Positions 1 to 38,959 of a stretch of 64,000 nt of DNA are shown here, piece by piece. Made by a program: the position numbers and the translations under genes. This DNA is from Erpobdella octoculata (Eukaryota; Annelida; Clitellata; Hirudinida; Erpobdellidae). Under the pieces are notes generated by a model. That model searched no databases. It saw only the letters and a list, made by a program, of their open reading frames with translations, and was not told the origin of the DNA. The stretch is from positions 6,548,432 to 6,612,431 of the forward strand of contig OZ022246.1 of NCBI GenBank assembly GCA_963978895.1, read 5' to 3'. The stretch's first letter is position 1; every line of letters begins with the position of its first letter.

Positions 1-178
1 GCTTAGATGTTAGGATTTTCAAACGGGCCGGGCTTGACTGGACTAAATTAAACTTTTTGTGCCTAGTACGCCTAGTAGCCTAGTATAGGAACTTTAAGAA
101 TATAAAAATGGGCCAGGCAAGGTCGGACTCAAATTAACACGCGCCGGACTAAAAATCGGCCTGTACAGTACTTGAATT
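1..178. mobile_element. Right-hand part of a small hAT-like MITE, cut by window start
   Basis: The stretch is built from repeats of the word GGGCCGGGC and its variants. It ends with CGGCCTGTACAGTACTTG, which resembles the right end of the complete 130-bp element at 14609-14738 (GGCCCGTCCAGTACTCTA). The left end lies outside the window, so no target duplication can be checked. Assignment to the same family is inference. Confidence 0.4.
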
Positions 179-763
179 GTTCTCGTTATTATATAGTTAC
201 TGTGCAATCATGCTTTCCTTGTAACTGTGTTGGACTTTGCTTTGTTTTCAGTTAAGCCGCAGAGTTAACTTGCCTGCGCTCATGAAGTTCTGTGTTAATC
301 CCAGAATCTCGTGTCCAACGAATCAGGCACACAAAAACGAGCCGTTAGTGGGCATTTGGTCACCGTTTTGATGAATGTAAACAAAGTGAAAAACTATTTG
401 GATTATTAAATTGTTAATGTTATTGTGTTTATAAATATATAAATATTATTAAAAACAACGGAAATAAATTATTACGCTATTCTCCACCTTTAACTACTAT
501 TAGGTACCGTTATTTTAAATTCATTATTAATTGCATTAAACAGTAACTAAGAATCAAATATATTTTTTATATGTGGAAATTTCCAAAATTTCCACATATA
601 AAATACATAATCGCAGCTGAGAGAAATAAAAATATTCGTCCCAAGAATAACTTGTTAGCACAAATCTAATGCAAAAAACCCGAAATTTCTACGTTGTTTA
701 GTTTTTGAGTTTATTTTCCTCACCAGCCAGCCAGCCGGCCAAAGTATTTTTTAGGCTCCCTTT
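179..763. other. Non-coding stretch, AT-rich, with one perfect hairpin
   Basis: No open frame with coding character is visible. The only structured element is the 17-bp hairpin at 565-603. A TTTATT at about 711-716 reads as AATAAA on the minus strand, about 50 bp past the stop of the minus-strand gene at 764-1531, and could be its poly(A) signal. Confidence 0.5.
565..603. repeat. Perfect 17-bp inverted repeat (hairpin)
   Basis: The arms TTTTATATGTGGAAATT (565-581) and AATTTCCACATATAAAA (587-603) are exact reverse complements around a 5-base loop. It lies about 160 bp beyond the stop codon of the minus-strand gene at 764-1531. It could be a tiny palindromic element or an RNA 3' structure; no function is assigned. 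Confidence 0.6.
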
Positions 764-1531
764 TTAAAAGCAATTTTCCGAAAATGCGCTAAAAACGTAC
801 TTTAATGCGCCTTTTCCATATCCCAACGTGTAGCAGGCTATGAGAGACAAAAATAAAAAAGCTGCAACCAATAACCCAACTAATAAGATTCCAACAATAT
901 TCCAACGTTTAAGTCTTTTTCTTAGTGAACGAGTAGAAGGAGTAATAACCGTTGAAGTTGTTGTAACAAATGTTACGATTATAGATTGTGTTGTTGAAGT
1001 TTTTCGTTTAGTAACTTTTGTTTTGGGTTTTCTCTTCTTTGTTGTAGTAATTTTTGTAGAATTACTTTCAGGATTAGGTGTTTCTTTTGTTGTCAGATTT
1101 GTAGCAGCTACTGTGTTATTCATTCTGTCGTCTGGTGTTAAAAGTGTAACATTAGTATTGTTTGCTGGAACGGCTATGGTGTCAGCTGTTGAATTTGTTG
1201 AATTCGTATCGACTATGTCTCTTACATATCGTTTTATACCAGCGCCAACTGCCTTTTGAGTTTCCCTTGTTGTTTGGTACATATTGTTTACAGATGGTAG
1301 TATTAATTTTTGATTTTTTAAATTACTTTCATATCTTTGTTTTAAAATTTCGTATCTTTGACTTGTATAGATTTTGCTGGGTGATGTTACGTTAACTTGG
1401 CTCTTTTCAACATATGAAATTTGAATGGTGTCATTTTCATACGTGTTATAATTAACGCTTACATTTTTGCTGATTTTTCTTAAAAAAACTAGCAGAACTA
1501 AAAATAAAAATACTTTTTTGGTTTTTATCAT
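764..1531 (-). CDS. Putative N-glycosylated single-pass membrane protein, unknown family
   Basis: This single uninterrupted frame of 255 residues begins with ATG at 1531. It opens with a hydrophobic signal peptide or anchor (about residues 6-17). The middle is Ser/Thr/Asn-rich with at least ten N-X-S/T sequons, among them NVS, NDT, NVT, NST, NNT and NLT. Basic clusters follow (KKRKPKTK, then RSLRKRLKR), and a strongly hydrophobic segment of about 22-25 residues (WNIVGILLVGLLVAAF and onward) lies near the C terminus. That layout suits a type I membrane glycoprotein with a heavily glycosylated ectodomain and a short tail. A TATATAA lies about 35 bp upstream of the ATG and an AATAAA about 50 bp past the stop, giving a compact intronless unit. 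No family is recognised; a host surface protein, a domesticated sequence or a virus-derived one are all possible. A real gene seems likely because the domain order is complete. Confidence 0.6.
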   Translation of the reverse strand: MIKTKKVFLFLVLLVFLRKISKNVSVNYNTYENDTIQISYVEKSQVNVTSPSKIYTSQRYEILKQRYESNLKNQKLILPSVNNMYQTTRETQKAVGAGIKRYVRDIVDTNSTNSTADTIAVPANNTNVTLLTPDDRMNNTVAATNLTTKETPNPESNSTKITTTKKRKPKTKVTKRKTSTTQSIIVTFVTTTSTVITPSTRSLRKRLKRWNIVGILLVGLLVAAFLFLSLIACYTLGYGKGALKYVFSAFSENCF

Positions 1532-1759
1532 TGAAATGATACGTTTGTTTAAATGTTTATATATTAACTTATTTAATTTTGTTTATTTTTCAGGCAAACG
1601 TCATAAAAACATAAACGTGCAACTTCATCATTAATTTAAATCATTTTTTAATAAATAACGTTTTATTGGTTAAATAATTTATTGTATAAAGTACTGAGAA
1701 TTAGGATTTAAAACTCTTAGAATTGTTTTTTTAATAATTTTGTGAAACAACTTATCTTT
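1532..1759. other. AT-rich upstream flank of the membrane-protein gene
   Basis: This stretch is non-coding. It contains TATATAA in minus-strand orientation just upstream of the start at 1531, the only promoter-like motif seen. The rest is plain AT-rich sequence. Confidence 0.4.
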
Positions 1760-2800
1760 TACTTTAAGTTTTTGCAGCGCCGTCATCCGAGACCTCCTCA
1801 AGATTTCTTACTGAAAAACTTCAAAATATTTGCCAATGGACAAGAAACACGTTCCCGCTTTTCTACTCAACCTTATCCAAAGCAAATCCAGTCATCGAGG
1901 GCGATGATATTCGTTCCGTAGTCCCCCATTGTTTGGTTCGTGGACTGTTTCTGTTTCTACTTTTTACGGCTGATGTTGAAGCTCTGGTTGCAAAATATTG
2001 TCTTTCCAGCTGTCACTACGCAGATGACATTACATTCTCTTCAAACTAATAGAAACCTGTCTCGGCTGTTTTTCTAATCTCATTGACTGGATGGCGTCAA
2101 ACCGACTGTCATTAAACTCGGAGAAAACCGTTTTAATGTAGTTTGGGTCCAGCCACGTGTTGCATGCTAGTGCTGAAATCCGAGCTTCAAAGAGAGTCAG
2201 AAATGTTAGTGTTATCATCGATTCTACCCTCTCTATGAGGATACTTTTAAACAAGACTTCACCTGACTGCGATCATGCGGTCATGCGAATTTTCAAAGAA
2301 GTCAAACTCTTTGTTGCTCAAAAATTCTCACAACTCCTGTGGTTGAGCTTGTTGTAACGTTTCTGCACTACTGCAACTCCTTTTTTACAAACATCAATAA
2401 GAAAACACTTGATACCTTCTAAAAGACTTGGTTGAGGGGTTCCTGTCGTGTCACTGCACTACTAATAAAGTTTAATGGCTCAAAATTCTCAGAGAAAGTA
2501 CCTGAAAAAAATTCAAATATTGTTTTCAATGCTAGGCTCTAGAGATTTCTGGAATATTTTAGTTGTCTCTTGGTTACTACTAATACACTACAAAAAAGAT
2601 CATCCCTTCGATTGACCGACCTCCCACACTCATCATCCCGAAATCGCGTCTCTCATTGTTCTGAAACCGATCCTTCCAGGTTGCAAGACTGCCTGGAATG
2701 TTCTTCCATCGGTGATCAGAAAGCAGACGACTTCAGATTATTACGGATAATCATACAAACTTACATTTTCAACCAGTCTTTTAATATAATTTGATCAAAT
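1760..2800 (+). pseudogene. Decayed non-LTR retrotransposon reverse transcriptase fragment
   Basis: Translation across shifting frames gives pieces of a reverse transcriptase. The catalytic YADD box is at 2017-2028 (HYADDITFS). A downstream thumb-type segment follows, with IDWMASNRLSLNSEKT at about 2080-2130. A VIIDSTLSM segment appears near 2210, an HYCNSFF-like segment near 2365, and a C-terminal stretch with RNRVSHCSETD near 2640. The order matches jockey/CR1-clade elements. Frameshifts separate the blocks and a TAG interrupts the frame near 2136, so the copy is dead. The 5' part, including any endonuclease, is missing. Clade assignment is from memory of conserved block order, not a search. 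Confidence 0.7.
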
Positions 2801-3562
2801 TTGTATTTAACGTTTTTGACTGTTTTCGTTTTTGGTGTCAGGGCTTTTAATAATCATTCTAATTTTTATTTTAATGCACTATTTTATTATAATGCACTAT
2901 AAAAAATGAAAAATAAATCAAACTAAATTAATCATTTTAGTTCAATTTTACAGTTCTCAGTATGGCATATGTCCAAAGATGTCTAGGATACAGAAAATGT
3001 CTTTTGCGAACCTGTTTATAAAAAAAACAGACACTTACGCCGGTCCAATCTTAGTTTTATGCATAAAGTTGCTGAAGATTGGCCTCAATTTAGGCGTTAT
3101 CATTAATCTATAAATTTCAACAAGTTTTCCAATGTGTTTAGAATAGAACGGCATGATCATCACCACGGACATGAACAAACTATTAATCGTCGCCGCCTAT
3201 ATCTTGCCTCCATCTTCATGTCAAAATTTATGGAAGAGATGCTGGCGATAAGCAGAGCAGTAGTCTACTCCGAGTAATAAGAATTAAAGTGACGGCGACA
3301 AAATGCATCGGTATCCTGGGAGCGTCATGGAAGCATCGATTACACACCAATAATGCCAGACGCCCCTCCCTTGCAAAATAGAACGTCCCGAAAACATCGC
3401 CCAAGATTTATGAGCTGTCAAATGCTAATCGCCGTCAACTGTCACACGAAGCGGATAGGGTCGTCGGCAGTTGCAAACACTTCTAATGGAGTTGGAATTA
3501 TAAATATGCTTCTAATTTATTATATTATTTTTATTTTATAACAAAAAATGCGTTAATAATAA

Positions 3563-3661
<99 letters not shown>

Positions 3662-4299
3662 TAAATAATAAAACCTACTGAGCTTATCATTTATCTTCAA
3701 ATATCTCTTGATGTAATTTCAATTTCAGTCTGATAAATTTCCGTCATTCGTAATTGTGCATGCCAACCTCTTTATTATATTATAACTAATATATATATAT
3801 TGTATCGCAGAGAACACAAGAAAGTCAGGACAAAAAAATAACAAAGCACTCTTCCTAGCAAGATAATGCTTATAAATTTCTAGAATAACCATTTTGCATC
3901 ATATCTTCAGTCTCATCAGCTGACGACGAACAAACTCCACCCCCTTTCCTCTTCCTAAGATAATTCTCTGTCGACGAGTTGACGACTGAAGAAGGTGATG
4001 CTCGTAATATCTTACGTGTAATCTCAAGCACCGTTTGTCACCAGATTATAGCCTGCTTCAATCTAATTGTTTTGTGGCTCTATTAGGGTTTTTCGATAAT
4101 GTGGTATTTTAAAAATATCTTGTGTTGTAAAACTTGTTGTTAACTGAGTTGAGCTTAGTTATAAAATCGCAGTTATTGATTTATAAATTCCAATTCTATT
4201 ATATAATTGACATTAATATTATTTTGTTTCCTGATTTTTCAGCTTTTACCAAAGTTTTGATAGACTACTACTACAACTACTACTTCTACTACTGCTACT
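2801..4299. other. Non-coding stretch with a TA microsatellite
   Basis: No coding frame is convincing. A slightly GC-richer patch at about 3150-3480 might be an old repeat remnant but shows no recognisable motif. 3571-3659 is a TA tract. Near 4266-4307 there is a degenerate CTA/CTG trinucleotide run into which the next element inserted. Confidence 0.5.
3571..3659. repeat. (TA)n microsatellite
   Basis: About 89 bp of pure alternating TA. Confidence 0.95.
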
Positions 4300-4685
4300 G
4301 CCACTGCCAGTGGCGTAGCTAGGGTGGGGCGGCGGAAGCGGCCTGCCCCGGGTGTCACCCGTTAGGGGGTGATACTCAGCTACTATTGAAACAATCTTAC
4401 AAAAACTCTATGAAATGAAATAACGGCTGAAAATCTTTAAAAAATGTATGTATACCTATCGTGGTTTTTTATTTATTGGTGTGGCCTCCTAGGGAATGAT
4501 CTATCTAGTTATTTAAACCAGACACCAACGCTACATTTGTAAGTATAAGTACGCTGTGAGCTGTAACCACCGACTGAATTCCGCCTCGCTAATTGCGAGC
4601 CAGTCCCAAGTCTGAAAAAAGAAAGAGGGACAGTTCAAAAGATCAAATTTGATTTACGACAGGAAGTACTTATGTGCTTTCTTAG

Positions 4686-5006
4686 GCCTGGATTAACCAT
4701 TAGGCAAAAAAGGCACGTGCCTTGACCATCAAGCGATTGGTGGCACCACAGGTCTTCAAGAAATAGGTTTTTGAACAAATTTAAGTCCAGAAAAAACTGA
4801 ATTTTATTACAAAAATACTTTATTGTAGGTTTTATATGACTGATAGTAGTACAAACTACAAATATATTTGTAAAAAACTAGTTTCTTTGCATAATTTTGA
4901 ACATACCAGCGGTAACGATCAGTTAAAGATCAGGGGCCCCGGGCAGTAGGGGGCATCCATGTGGGTTTGTGCCTTGGGCACTAAAATGGATTAGTCCGGC
5001 CCTAGC
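4686..5006. mobile_element. Nested MITE, TAGGCCTGGATTAACC ends
   Basis: The left end TAGGCCTGGATTAACCATTAGG is matched imperfectly by the reverse complement of the right end (TAGGGCCGGACTAATCCATT). Possible 8-bp duplications GCTTTCTT and GCTTCCTA agree at 6 of 8 positions. The hAT assignment is tentative. Confidence 0.45.
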
Positions 5007-5075
5007 TTCCTACAGAGAGCCATTTTAGTGTAAACTTGTGTAAAGGGCTATAAACTATTATTTAAAAAATGTAAT

Positions 5076-5501
5076 CACTGATCTCTATATATAACTGGAT
5101 TGCGCTTAGCCTATTAAACGCATTATAAATTTTGCATCCTCTCGCCGCCGCCATTTTAGCATCCTATTTCATTTTTGCTAATTTAGAATTTAAACGAAAA
5201 CTAGTTTTTTTAAGCTTTGTAATTAGTAAAATTTATTAGGATGTTGAAGTTCGAATTAAATTATATAATAAGTTAGAGGGTTTTATGTTATGCTGTGAAT
5301 ACAATTTGTAAAAAATAATTGTCAGTAATTAAGTAGATACAAATGAAATGACTGATGGCTCCCTTATATTGTTGATTTGAGCAAGTCGGCATTTTTACAC
5401 TTTAAAGATATTCCGTAAATAGCGTTAGGGTGTCATAATGGTGATCGGAGGACATACGCAGGCAAGGCTAAGCGCGATACAGTTATATATAGAGATCAGT
5501 G
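5076..5501. mobile_element. Nested MITE with TIRs of about 36 bp
   Basis: The terminal inverted repeats begin CACTGATCTCTATATATAAC and run to about GCGCTTAGCC, with two mismatches between arms. The element lies wholly inside the hAT-like element 4308-5948 and so is younger than it. The interior is non-coding. The superfamily is not clear. Confidence 0.6.
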
Positions 5502-7377
5502 GCTGTAATACTGCTGACTGGGCTTGCGTAGTCTAGAGTATAGATTTATAGATGAACACGCAGCTTTGTAATTTAATCTTGGAATTTTGTTAGACAATTA
5601 AAAATTTTAAAAATCAAACCTAAAAATTGAGTAAATTTGAGGGCATAAAAAAATAACAATACATGAATTCTTTAAAAAAACTGCTAGTTTATGACATTGT
5701 TTTCATAGCTGCTTTCCGTGACAGCTTTCGCTGTATGGAACGTACAACAATAACTGCAATTACAAATACAAATACAATTAAATAAACTTCAAAGCATATC
5801 TGGATCCATTTTCAATATGTTACAAAAACTGATATTAGCCAAAGTTCAAGCTTACCCGACTTTTTACATAATGTTGAATTTAACCGTTTTCAAGGGGTGA
5901 GACCATCAATATCCGCCCCGGGTGTCACCCATGCCAGCTAAGCCACTGGCCACTACCACTATCACGGCAAATGCTAGTACAACCGGTGGCGCACCGAAAA
6001 GTTTTCGGGGGTTTTGAGAAAACATTTATGAGGGTTTGGAAGTTTTTTTAGTTTTAATTATTTATTTCATTTTAAACCCTGTCAAACGACAAAAATACAG
6101 TTGAATCAAATTTGATTTCAAAGAGGCTGAATAATTTTATTTTAAATTCAATAATGTATAAATATTTTATATGCCAAGGATTGTTGTGTATTAACTAGCA
6201 AACAAGCTATTTTAGATTAATAATACAGAAGCCATTTTAAAAAAATATAGACCAATGTTGGTGTCGAATATCTATACCAATACAAAGTGTTGAACTACTT
6301 AATCTGTTCTCTAATAAAAACTACAAATAAAAAAGTTTTTTTGCCAACTATTTATATAAAAACTCCCAAATATTTTTCATGACAGCAATAGTAGTAGTAG
6401 ATATAGTAAAACATATATGATGGCTAGTTAACAAAGATAATTTTACATCAGTCTTTCTGTGATTTTATCATTAGTTAAACCAGTTTATTCATATATTTTC
6501 ATGCAGTACAATTTTTATGGATATTTTTTGGGTAACGGGGTGGGGGTTTAAGAACAAAACCCTCCTTTGATGGAAAACAAACATAAATATTTCTACAATG
6601 ATCATTATTTTTTATTTACACTAAATCAAACCGATTATACGTTTTCCTGCATTACAAAATTATGAAATAATTTCGGAGGAGGTATTCTAGTCCCAGAAAC
6701 CCCACTCCTTGGTTTTACCCTTGGCCTGACATACACTTAAACACGCCGAGTATCACGTTTTCATTTATTAAACAAAATTCATGAATAATTTAGGGGGGGT
6801 TCAAACTCCAGAAGCCCCCCTCCTCTCCCATGGGTACAATACTGGCTACAACTACTGCGAATAATAATAGCACTGTTATGTAGTTGTCATAATGTCAACA
6901 TAAAAGTATCACTGATGTCACGTGATCTTGAAACGTTTTAGTGTCCCGGCAACAATCTTCGATTTATTCTGGAGAAGGTCGTCAACCTGATACGATACGT
7001 TTCGCGAACGGTCAAACCATTTATAGTTATGATATCTATGTTTGTTTGCATGTCTCTCTCTTTCTTTCTCTCTCTCTACCTTTTTCTCGTTTTCTTTCTT
7101 CCTTGTATTTATTATTATTTTTTAAAATTGCATTATTTTGAGTAATATTTTATTCATGGGCAGCAGACCGATCAAATGTCAGTTCATGCCAAGGAAAAAG
7201 TTTTATGGCTGAGTCGAAGTAAAGCGAAGTAAGCAGGAAGAAATTTACTCGCCAAGTTCTACTCTATCTATAATGGCATCCTTATCGTTTGTCGTTCTCT
7301 CAAAACTTTTTCTAATCAATGACATCACTGCATCTGAGCGACCTTCGCAAGAGGTTTCAAACAACGGAACGACTTGC

Positions 7378-7378
<1 letters not shown>

Positions 7379-7416
<38 letters not shown>

Positions 7417-7445
7417 CTCTTTTCTTTTTTTTTCTTTTCTCTCAA
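7379..7445. repeat. (CT)n and CT-rich tract
   Basis: A pyrimidine-only run, starting with perfect CT dinucleotides. Confidence 0.9.
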
Positions 7446-7531
7446 TCGATCTATAATCGTTCTTTGGTCACAATTTCTTTTCAACTTAAAAGAAATCAAT
7501 TTCAATTTAATTCAAAACGAAAACATTGGTC

Positions 7532-7591
7532 GATGTGAGGTTGTGAGGATGTGAGGATGTGAGGATGTGAGGATGTGAGGATGTGAGGATG
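7532..7591. repeat. 8-bp tandem array, unit GTGAGGAT
   Basis: About six to seven copies of GTGAGGAT, the first copy slightly diverged. Confidence 0.85.
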
Positions 7592-8079
7592 GCAGTTTTT
7601 CGAGGAATAATAATAATGTATTCTTGAAATAATTTAGTGCAATAAAATTATATTATGGCTAATATGGCTTGTTACATTTTTTATGACAATCCTATTATAA
7701 TTCTAAGTATTCAAATCTAATAAACAAGTTAAAAAGAACAGATAATCTAAACTGGTGTTACATCTTAAAAGGTTGCCGCCATTGAAAGAAGAAGAGTGAA
7801 AGTGATTATTTTTGTGTGTTCTTCTTATTATTATCATTATTTTATTATCATTACTCGAACACTTCTAAGTGTTTACAACCGTTTTATCAAAAGCAAATAA
7901 TCAAGCGCCTTAAATTTTATCTAAAGTGTAGAGAATTTGATAATAATTATACAACTACTTAGCGGTATTATTACTATTATGGAAACCGCGGGAAGCTATA
8001 ATAATCATTACTAGGAGTACCAGCTCATAAAGATCTACAACTTAGAACATTGTGACCAGAAAAAGGCTATTCAACTTCA

Positions 8080-8366
8080 AATCCTCTCATTGGACAGAGC
8101 TGCTCGTCAGTCATTTGAATGTAGGGCCCTCATTGGACGATCTCCACCACGTGATTTGGTGTCATCTAAGTAGTTGTCACGAGAGAAGCAGTTGAGAGAT
8201 TATGACGTCAATGATTTCCAATCATCGTCCCTCAAGACTCCCCAATAAAATCACCTCACGCTTGCCCCAGAGTCTTCAACGAGTCGACTAAGCGTTGAAT
8301 TAATACCACAATAAGCGATTTCATTGAACTGGTTTAATTAATTTTGACTGTTGATTTTATAAAAAC
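8080..8366 (+). promoter_or_regulatory. Candidate distal Evx promoter
   Basis: Immediately upstream of the distal Evx start are a full palindromic CRE, TGACGTCA (8203-8210), a CCAAT at 8218-8222, two CATTGGAC repeats (inverted CCAAT) near 8091 and 8131, and a CACGTG E-box near 8149. No clear TATA box sits at a promoter-like distance. That this is the promoter is inferred from position and motif density. Confidence 0.35.
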
Positions 8367-17360
<8,994 letters not shown>

Positions 17361-18629
17361 TCGACTAATTTCTATAAATTGAAATATACAATTATTTTTG
17401 CGCTTTAATTAATTTTAACTATGTCAACATTTGTTTATAGTTTAAAGTGAACGTTTAGATAATAATGATTTTGAATATCTTGACTTTCACCGAAATTTCT
17501 CGGATGGTAAAAGTTGCGCTTTAGTGTAAAAGAGCTCCTCGTAAAGTAGAAATGTCAGTCTTGCTTATGGGAGGAGTTTAACAACTGTTTTGTACGTGGT
17601 GCAATGCTCTTTATTCGGCACTCATTTCTATGATTAATGTTTGCCAACCTGTCATCGTTTCTATTCTTTCTTAGGCCTTTCTTGTTTCTTTCTACTCAAA
17701 TTTACAATTATTTAACCCTAGTGAAATTGTTAGCAGATATGAATTAACGTTCACCAAACTCTGAGTCTAGTAAATTTTTTTCTTTTTTCATTTTGTAAAG
17801 TACTTATTAAATATAGCTTTTGAAGATTTTAAACAAATCAACAAAGGGAGGTCGTCAATTATTTGATCTTTTTTGTTGAATAATTTTGAGGTTTAAGTGA
17901 AATTGTTTTAATTATTTTTTAAGCCGACTTTGATGAATTATTGTTAACATATTTTTAGCACTTAAGCAATTGTTTAAATTATTATATCGGTGTTGATCAT
18001 AGTCTCACAAGCTATTTTTGCTCAAGACTCAAACTTTCGGTTTTATGGCAGCCAAATCGAAAAAAGTATTAAAGAGAACAAAACAATAATAAAAGTTATA
18101 ATAAAAATAAATGATTAAAAAACAGCATAAAGATGAACAAAGTCGAATTAGCCAGAAATTGTGTTTTCTCAATAAGGAACACCAGATAAGCCACACTGAC
18201 ATCCAACAGCTGATGAACATTTATTTAATGATGAACCAACCAACCAACCGCACGCCCACACACACACGGGCACAAACACTCGCACACGCGAACAAAGGAG
18301 AGCGAGCGAAACAACAAACAGGTTTTTTGAACGCAAAATGTTTACAAAAAAAGGTAACGAAAGAAAGAGTTGTAAGTAATAAAGTGGCAGTAATTCAGTC
18401 CGATTGCAAGCTTTTAAATTTTTAAATGCCTAGGAAAGACAGAAAATCATCATCGGGAAAAGTTAATGAAAAACAAAACAAAAAGTTTATTGAACAATTT
18501 AAATTCTAAAAAATCAAACCCAACCATCACAAAAAATTAACAATCACAAAATATTATTAACAATAACTCGCCAGTTCGAACGAGTAAATTAGAATAAAAT
18601 AGCTTTTTAATTTTTCTAGTTTTCAATCG
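17361..18629. other. Intergenic region between convergent genes
   Basis: It separates the stop codons of Evx (+) and the zinc-finger gene (-). AATAAA motifs near 18087-18110 could polyadenylate Evx. TTTATT at 18486-18491 reads as AATAAA on the minus strand, about 140 bp past the zinc-finger stop. No other gene is seen. Confidence 0.5.
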
Positions 18630-37191
<18,562 letters not shown>

Positions 37192-38199
37192 TTCTGGATT
37201 CAAAAATAAAGAGTAATTAAATTATATAATATACATAAAAACATAAAATGCCATAAATATAATGTCAAGATGAAACTCTCAAAGTCATTTTAATTCAATG
37301 GATAACATCGAAGTTGAAAAAAGTTGAAAACAAAAAGAGATAGAAATGTGAATAAAACTGAGATGAAAAAATGAAAGAAAGAAGAAAGAGAAGGAGAACA
37401 AAAGATGGAGAGGAGAAGAAAAAAAGAAAGTAAAACTAGTAAGAATCAAGTTTCGAACGGCAGGGAAAAAACACGAGACAAAGCATTTAAGAGACAAACA
37501 CGAAATAAGACATCGGCCATGCACAGACATCGATCATAATTACGCGTCCTCAGCTCTAATCCGCCTTTGAATGCCTGAAGTTGGAGTAGTATTTTTTGTT
37601 TCAGAGACTGCAAAATGCTTCGTGTTTTTTTACAAATCTGAGTCCAATCTATCTGCCCTCTTCCAAAACCATTCTTTAATTTTCTCCTCTTTCTTTCCTT
37701 CATTCAGTCACAACTCCACCGAATTCATTTAAGCTCGAATTGAGGACGAAGAGGCGGGTTCTATTTTAGAGTTTGTCTGTTTCAAATGTACGTCAGAAAG
37801 ACACGTGAGATTACTTAGGCGGAAAAATGTGGAGCTACGGTGGAATACATCAATCGGATATTTTTCTTTTATGGTGGGCCGGCAAGGATCGATGTCGTGA
37901 AAGAAATTAGCGGCGGAAAGATATTTTAGTTGATGATGGATTTATGACTTCCTTTAAATTTCAGCCCCGCTCCTGTTGAAAGTAAGAATTGTAAAAGTTA
38001 ATCATGAAATATTGTTGGAAATGCGAAAGACGGAAGTGATTCTTACAATTCAGGCGTTGAAGTTCAAATTTAAATTCACGGAGCGAATGCTTATGGAGGA
38101 ACCGTCTTTCATCAGTTGAATAAAAAACCGTCCCCACAAAAAGTTTTGAAGTCGTTCAATTTTTGAAGCAAACTCTAAAACGAAAATTGAGTCACGTCC
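37192..38199. other. Upstream flank of the zinc-finger gene
   Basis: Non-coding as far as I can see. 37340-37440 is purine-rich. It may hold 5' non-coding exons. Confidence 0.35.
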
Positions 38200-38470
38200 T
38201 CGTGACGTCAGCAAGATGGAAAACAGGTTTTGAAAAGAAAAAAATCAAGAAAGTGCTCTTGGTGTTATTTATGATCTTTCTCGCAGGCATGCGCATGCGC
38301 ATTCTTGTTTAGTAAACACTAGCGCGTTCGACGGTAAATCATGGCCGACCATTATCGCATCACGTCTCGCATTGTCAACAATCCGCAGCACCGACCAGGC
38401 AGGCGAGTGTAATTCTGCGCAGCCCGATTTTCAAGATGGCGTCCTGCTGAATCATTTCCGGCACCACAGG
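38200..38470 (-). promoter_or_regulatory. Candidate TATA-less promoter
   Basis: Within 270 bp are a palindromic CRE TGACGTCA (38203-38210), an NRF1-type palindrome TGCGCATGCGCA (38290-38301) and YY1-like AAGATGG/AAGATGGCG words (near 38213 and 38434). These are common in constitutive metazoan promoters and are embedded in locally CpG-richer sequence. It is about 1 kb upstream of the zinc-finger start. Direction of transcription is inferred from position. Confidence 0.4.
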
Positions 38471-38959
38471 TGCTCGTGCATGCGGCGCCAAATTGTTGTA
38501 CTAACTTTCCATGGTGCATTATCTGCATTATTCTCAAACGTCTCTCACTAGATTCTTAATTTACTTTTAGTAGTAAAATAAGGTTCATAAAATTCAGTTT
38601 AAAAAGTTAAAATCCATCTACCTGAACTTAGTTAAGTGTCGGACGCGTTTGGGTCAGGTTGAAATCGTAAGTTTGAATTTGGGACATAAGGTTAATGGGT
38701 CGGTAAATGGCTAAATGGAAAAAGTTGAAAAAAAATTTCTATGTGTTATGAAAGAAGTAAAGTTGTATACATTTGAGGCATATGAAACATTTCAGCATCA
38801 AGTTTTCAAAAAATGGGTTTTCAATTCTAAAGGAATTAATTATAAATATAATATTCGTATTCACTAAATAGTGTGTTTAAATTAAAAAATTTTATTGTAG
38901 AAACTTTGATTTTTTATTATCACTTTATAAATTATATTAAGCCATAAGTAAAAACAAGC
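38471..38959. other. AT-rich intergenic sequence
   Basis: Nothing recognised. Confidence 0.4.

Larger units (their letters stand above)
4308..5948. mobile_element. hAT-like non-autonomous element with nested insertions
   Basis: The left end CAGTGGCGTAGCTAGG (4308 on) is inverted at the right end (CCAGCTAAGCCACTG, to 5948). Both ends carry the internal block CCCCGGGTGTCACCC. Flanking 8-mers are GCCACTGC (4300-4307) and GCCACTAC (5949-5956), a 7/8 match. An 8-bp duplication with CAGTGGCG-type ends is typical of hAT transposons. No transposase frame is present. The interior has taken at least two further elements (about 4686-5006 and 5076-5501) and a repeat fragment at 4556-4680 that recurs at 54278-54370. 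Confidence 0.7.
5957..8079. other. Non-coding, repeat-derived flank
   Basis: No gene is seen. About 5985-6860 has G-run and C-run patches (GGGGGTTT, CCCCCCTCC) that recur in other places such as 23220-23400 and look like an old interspersed repeat. CT tracts occur at about 7045-7085 and 7379-7445. A short octamer array is at 7532-7591. Confidence 0.4.
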
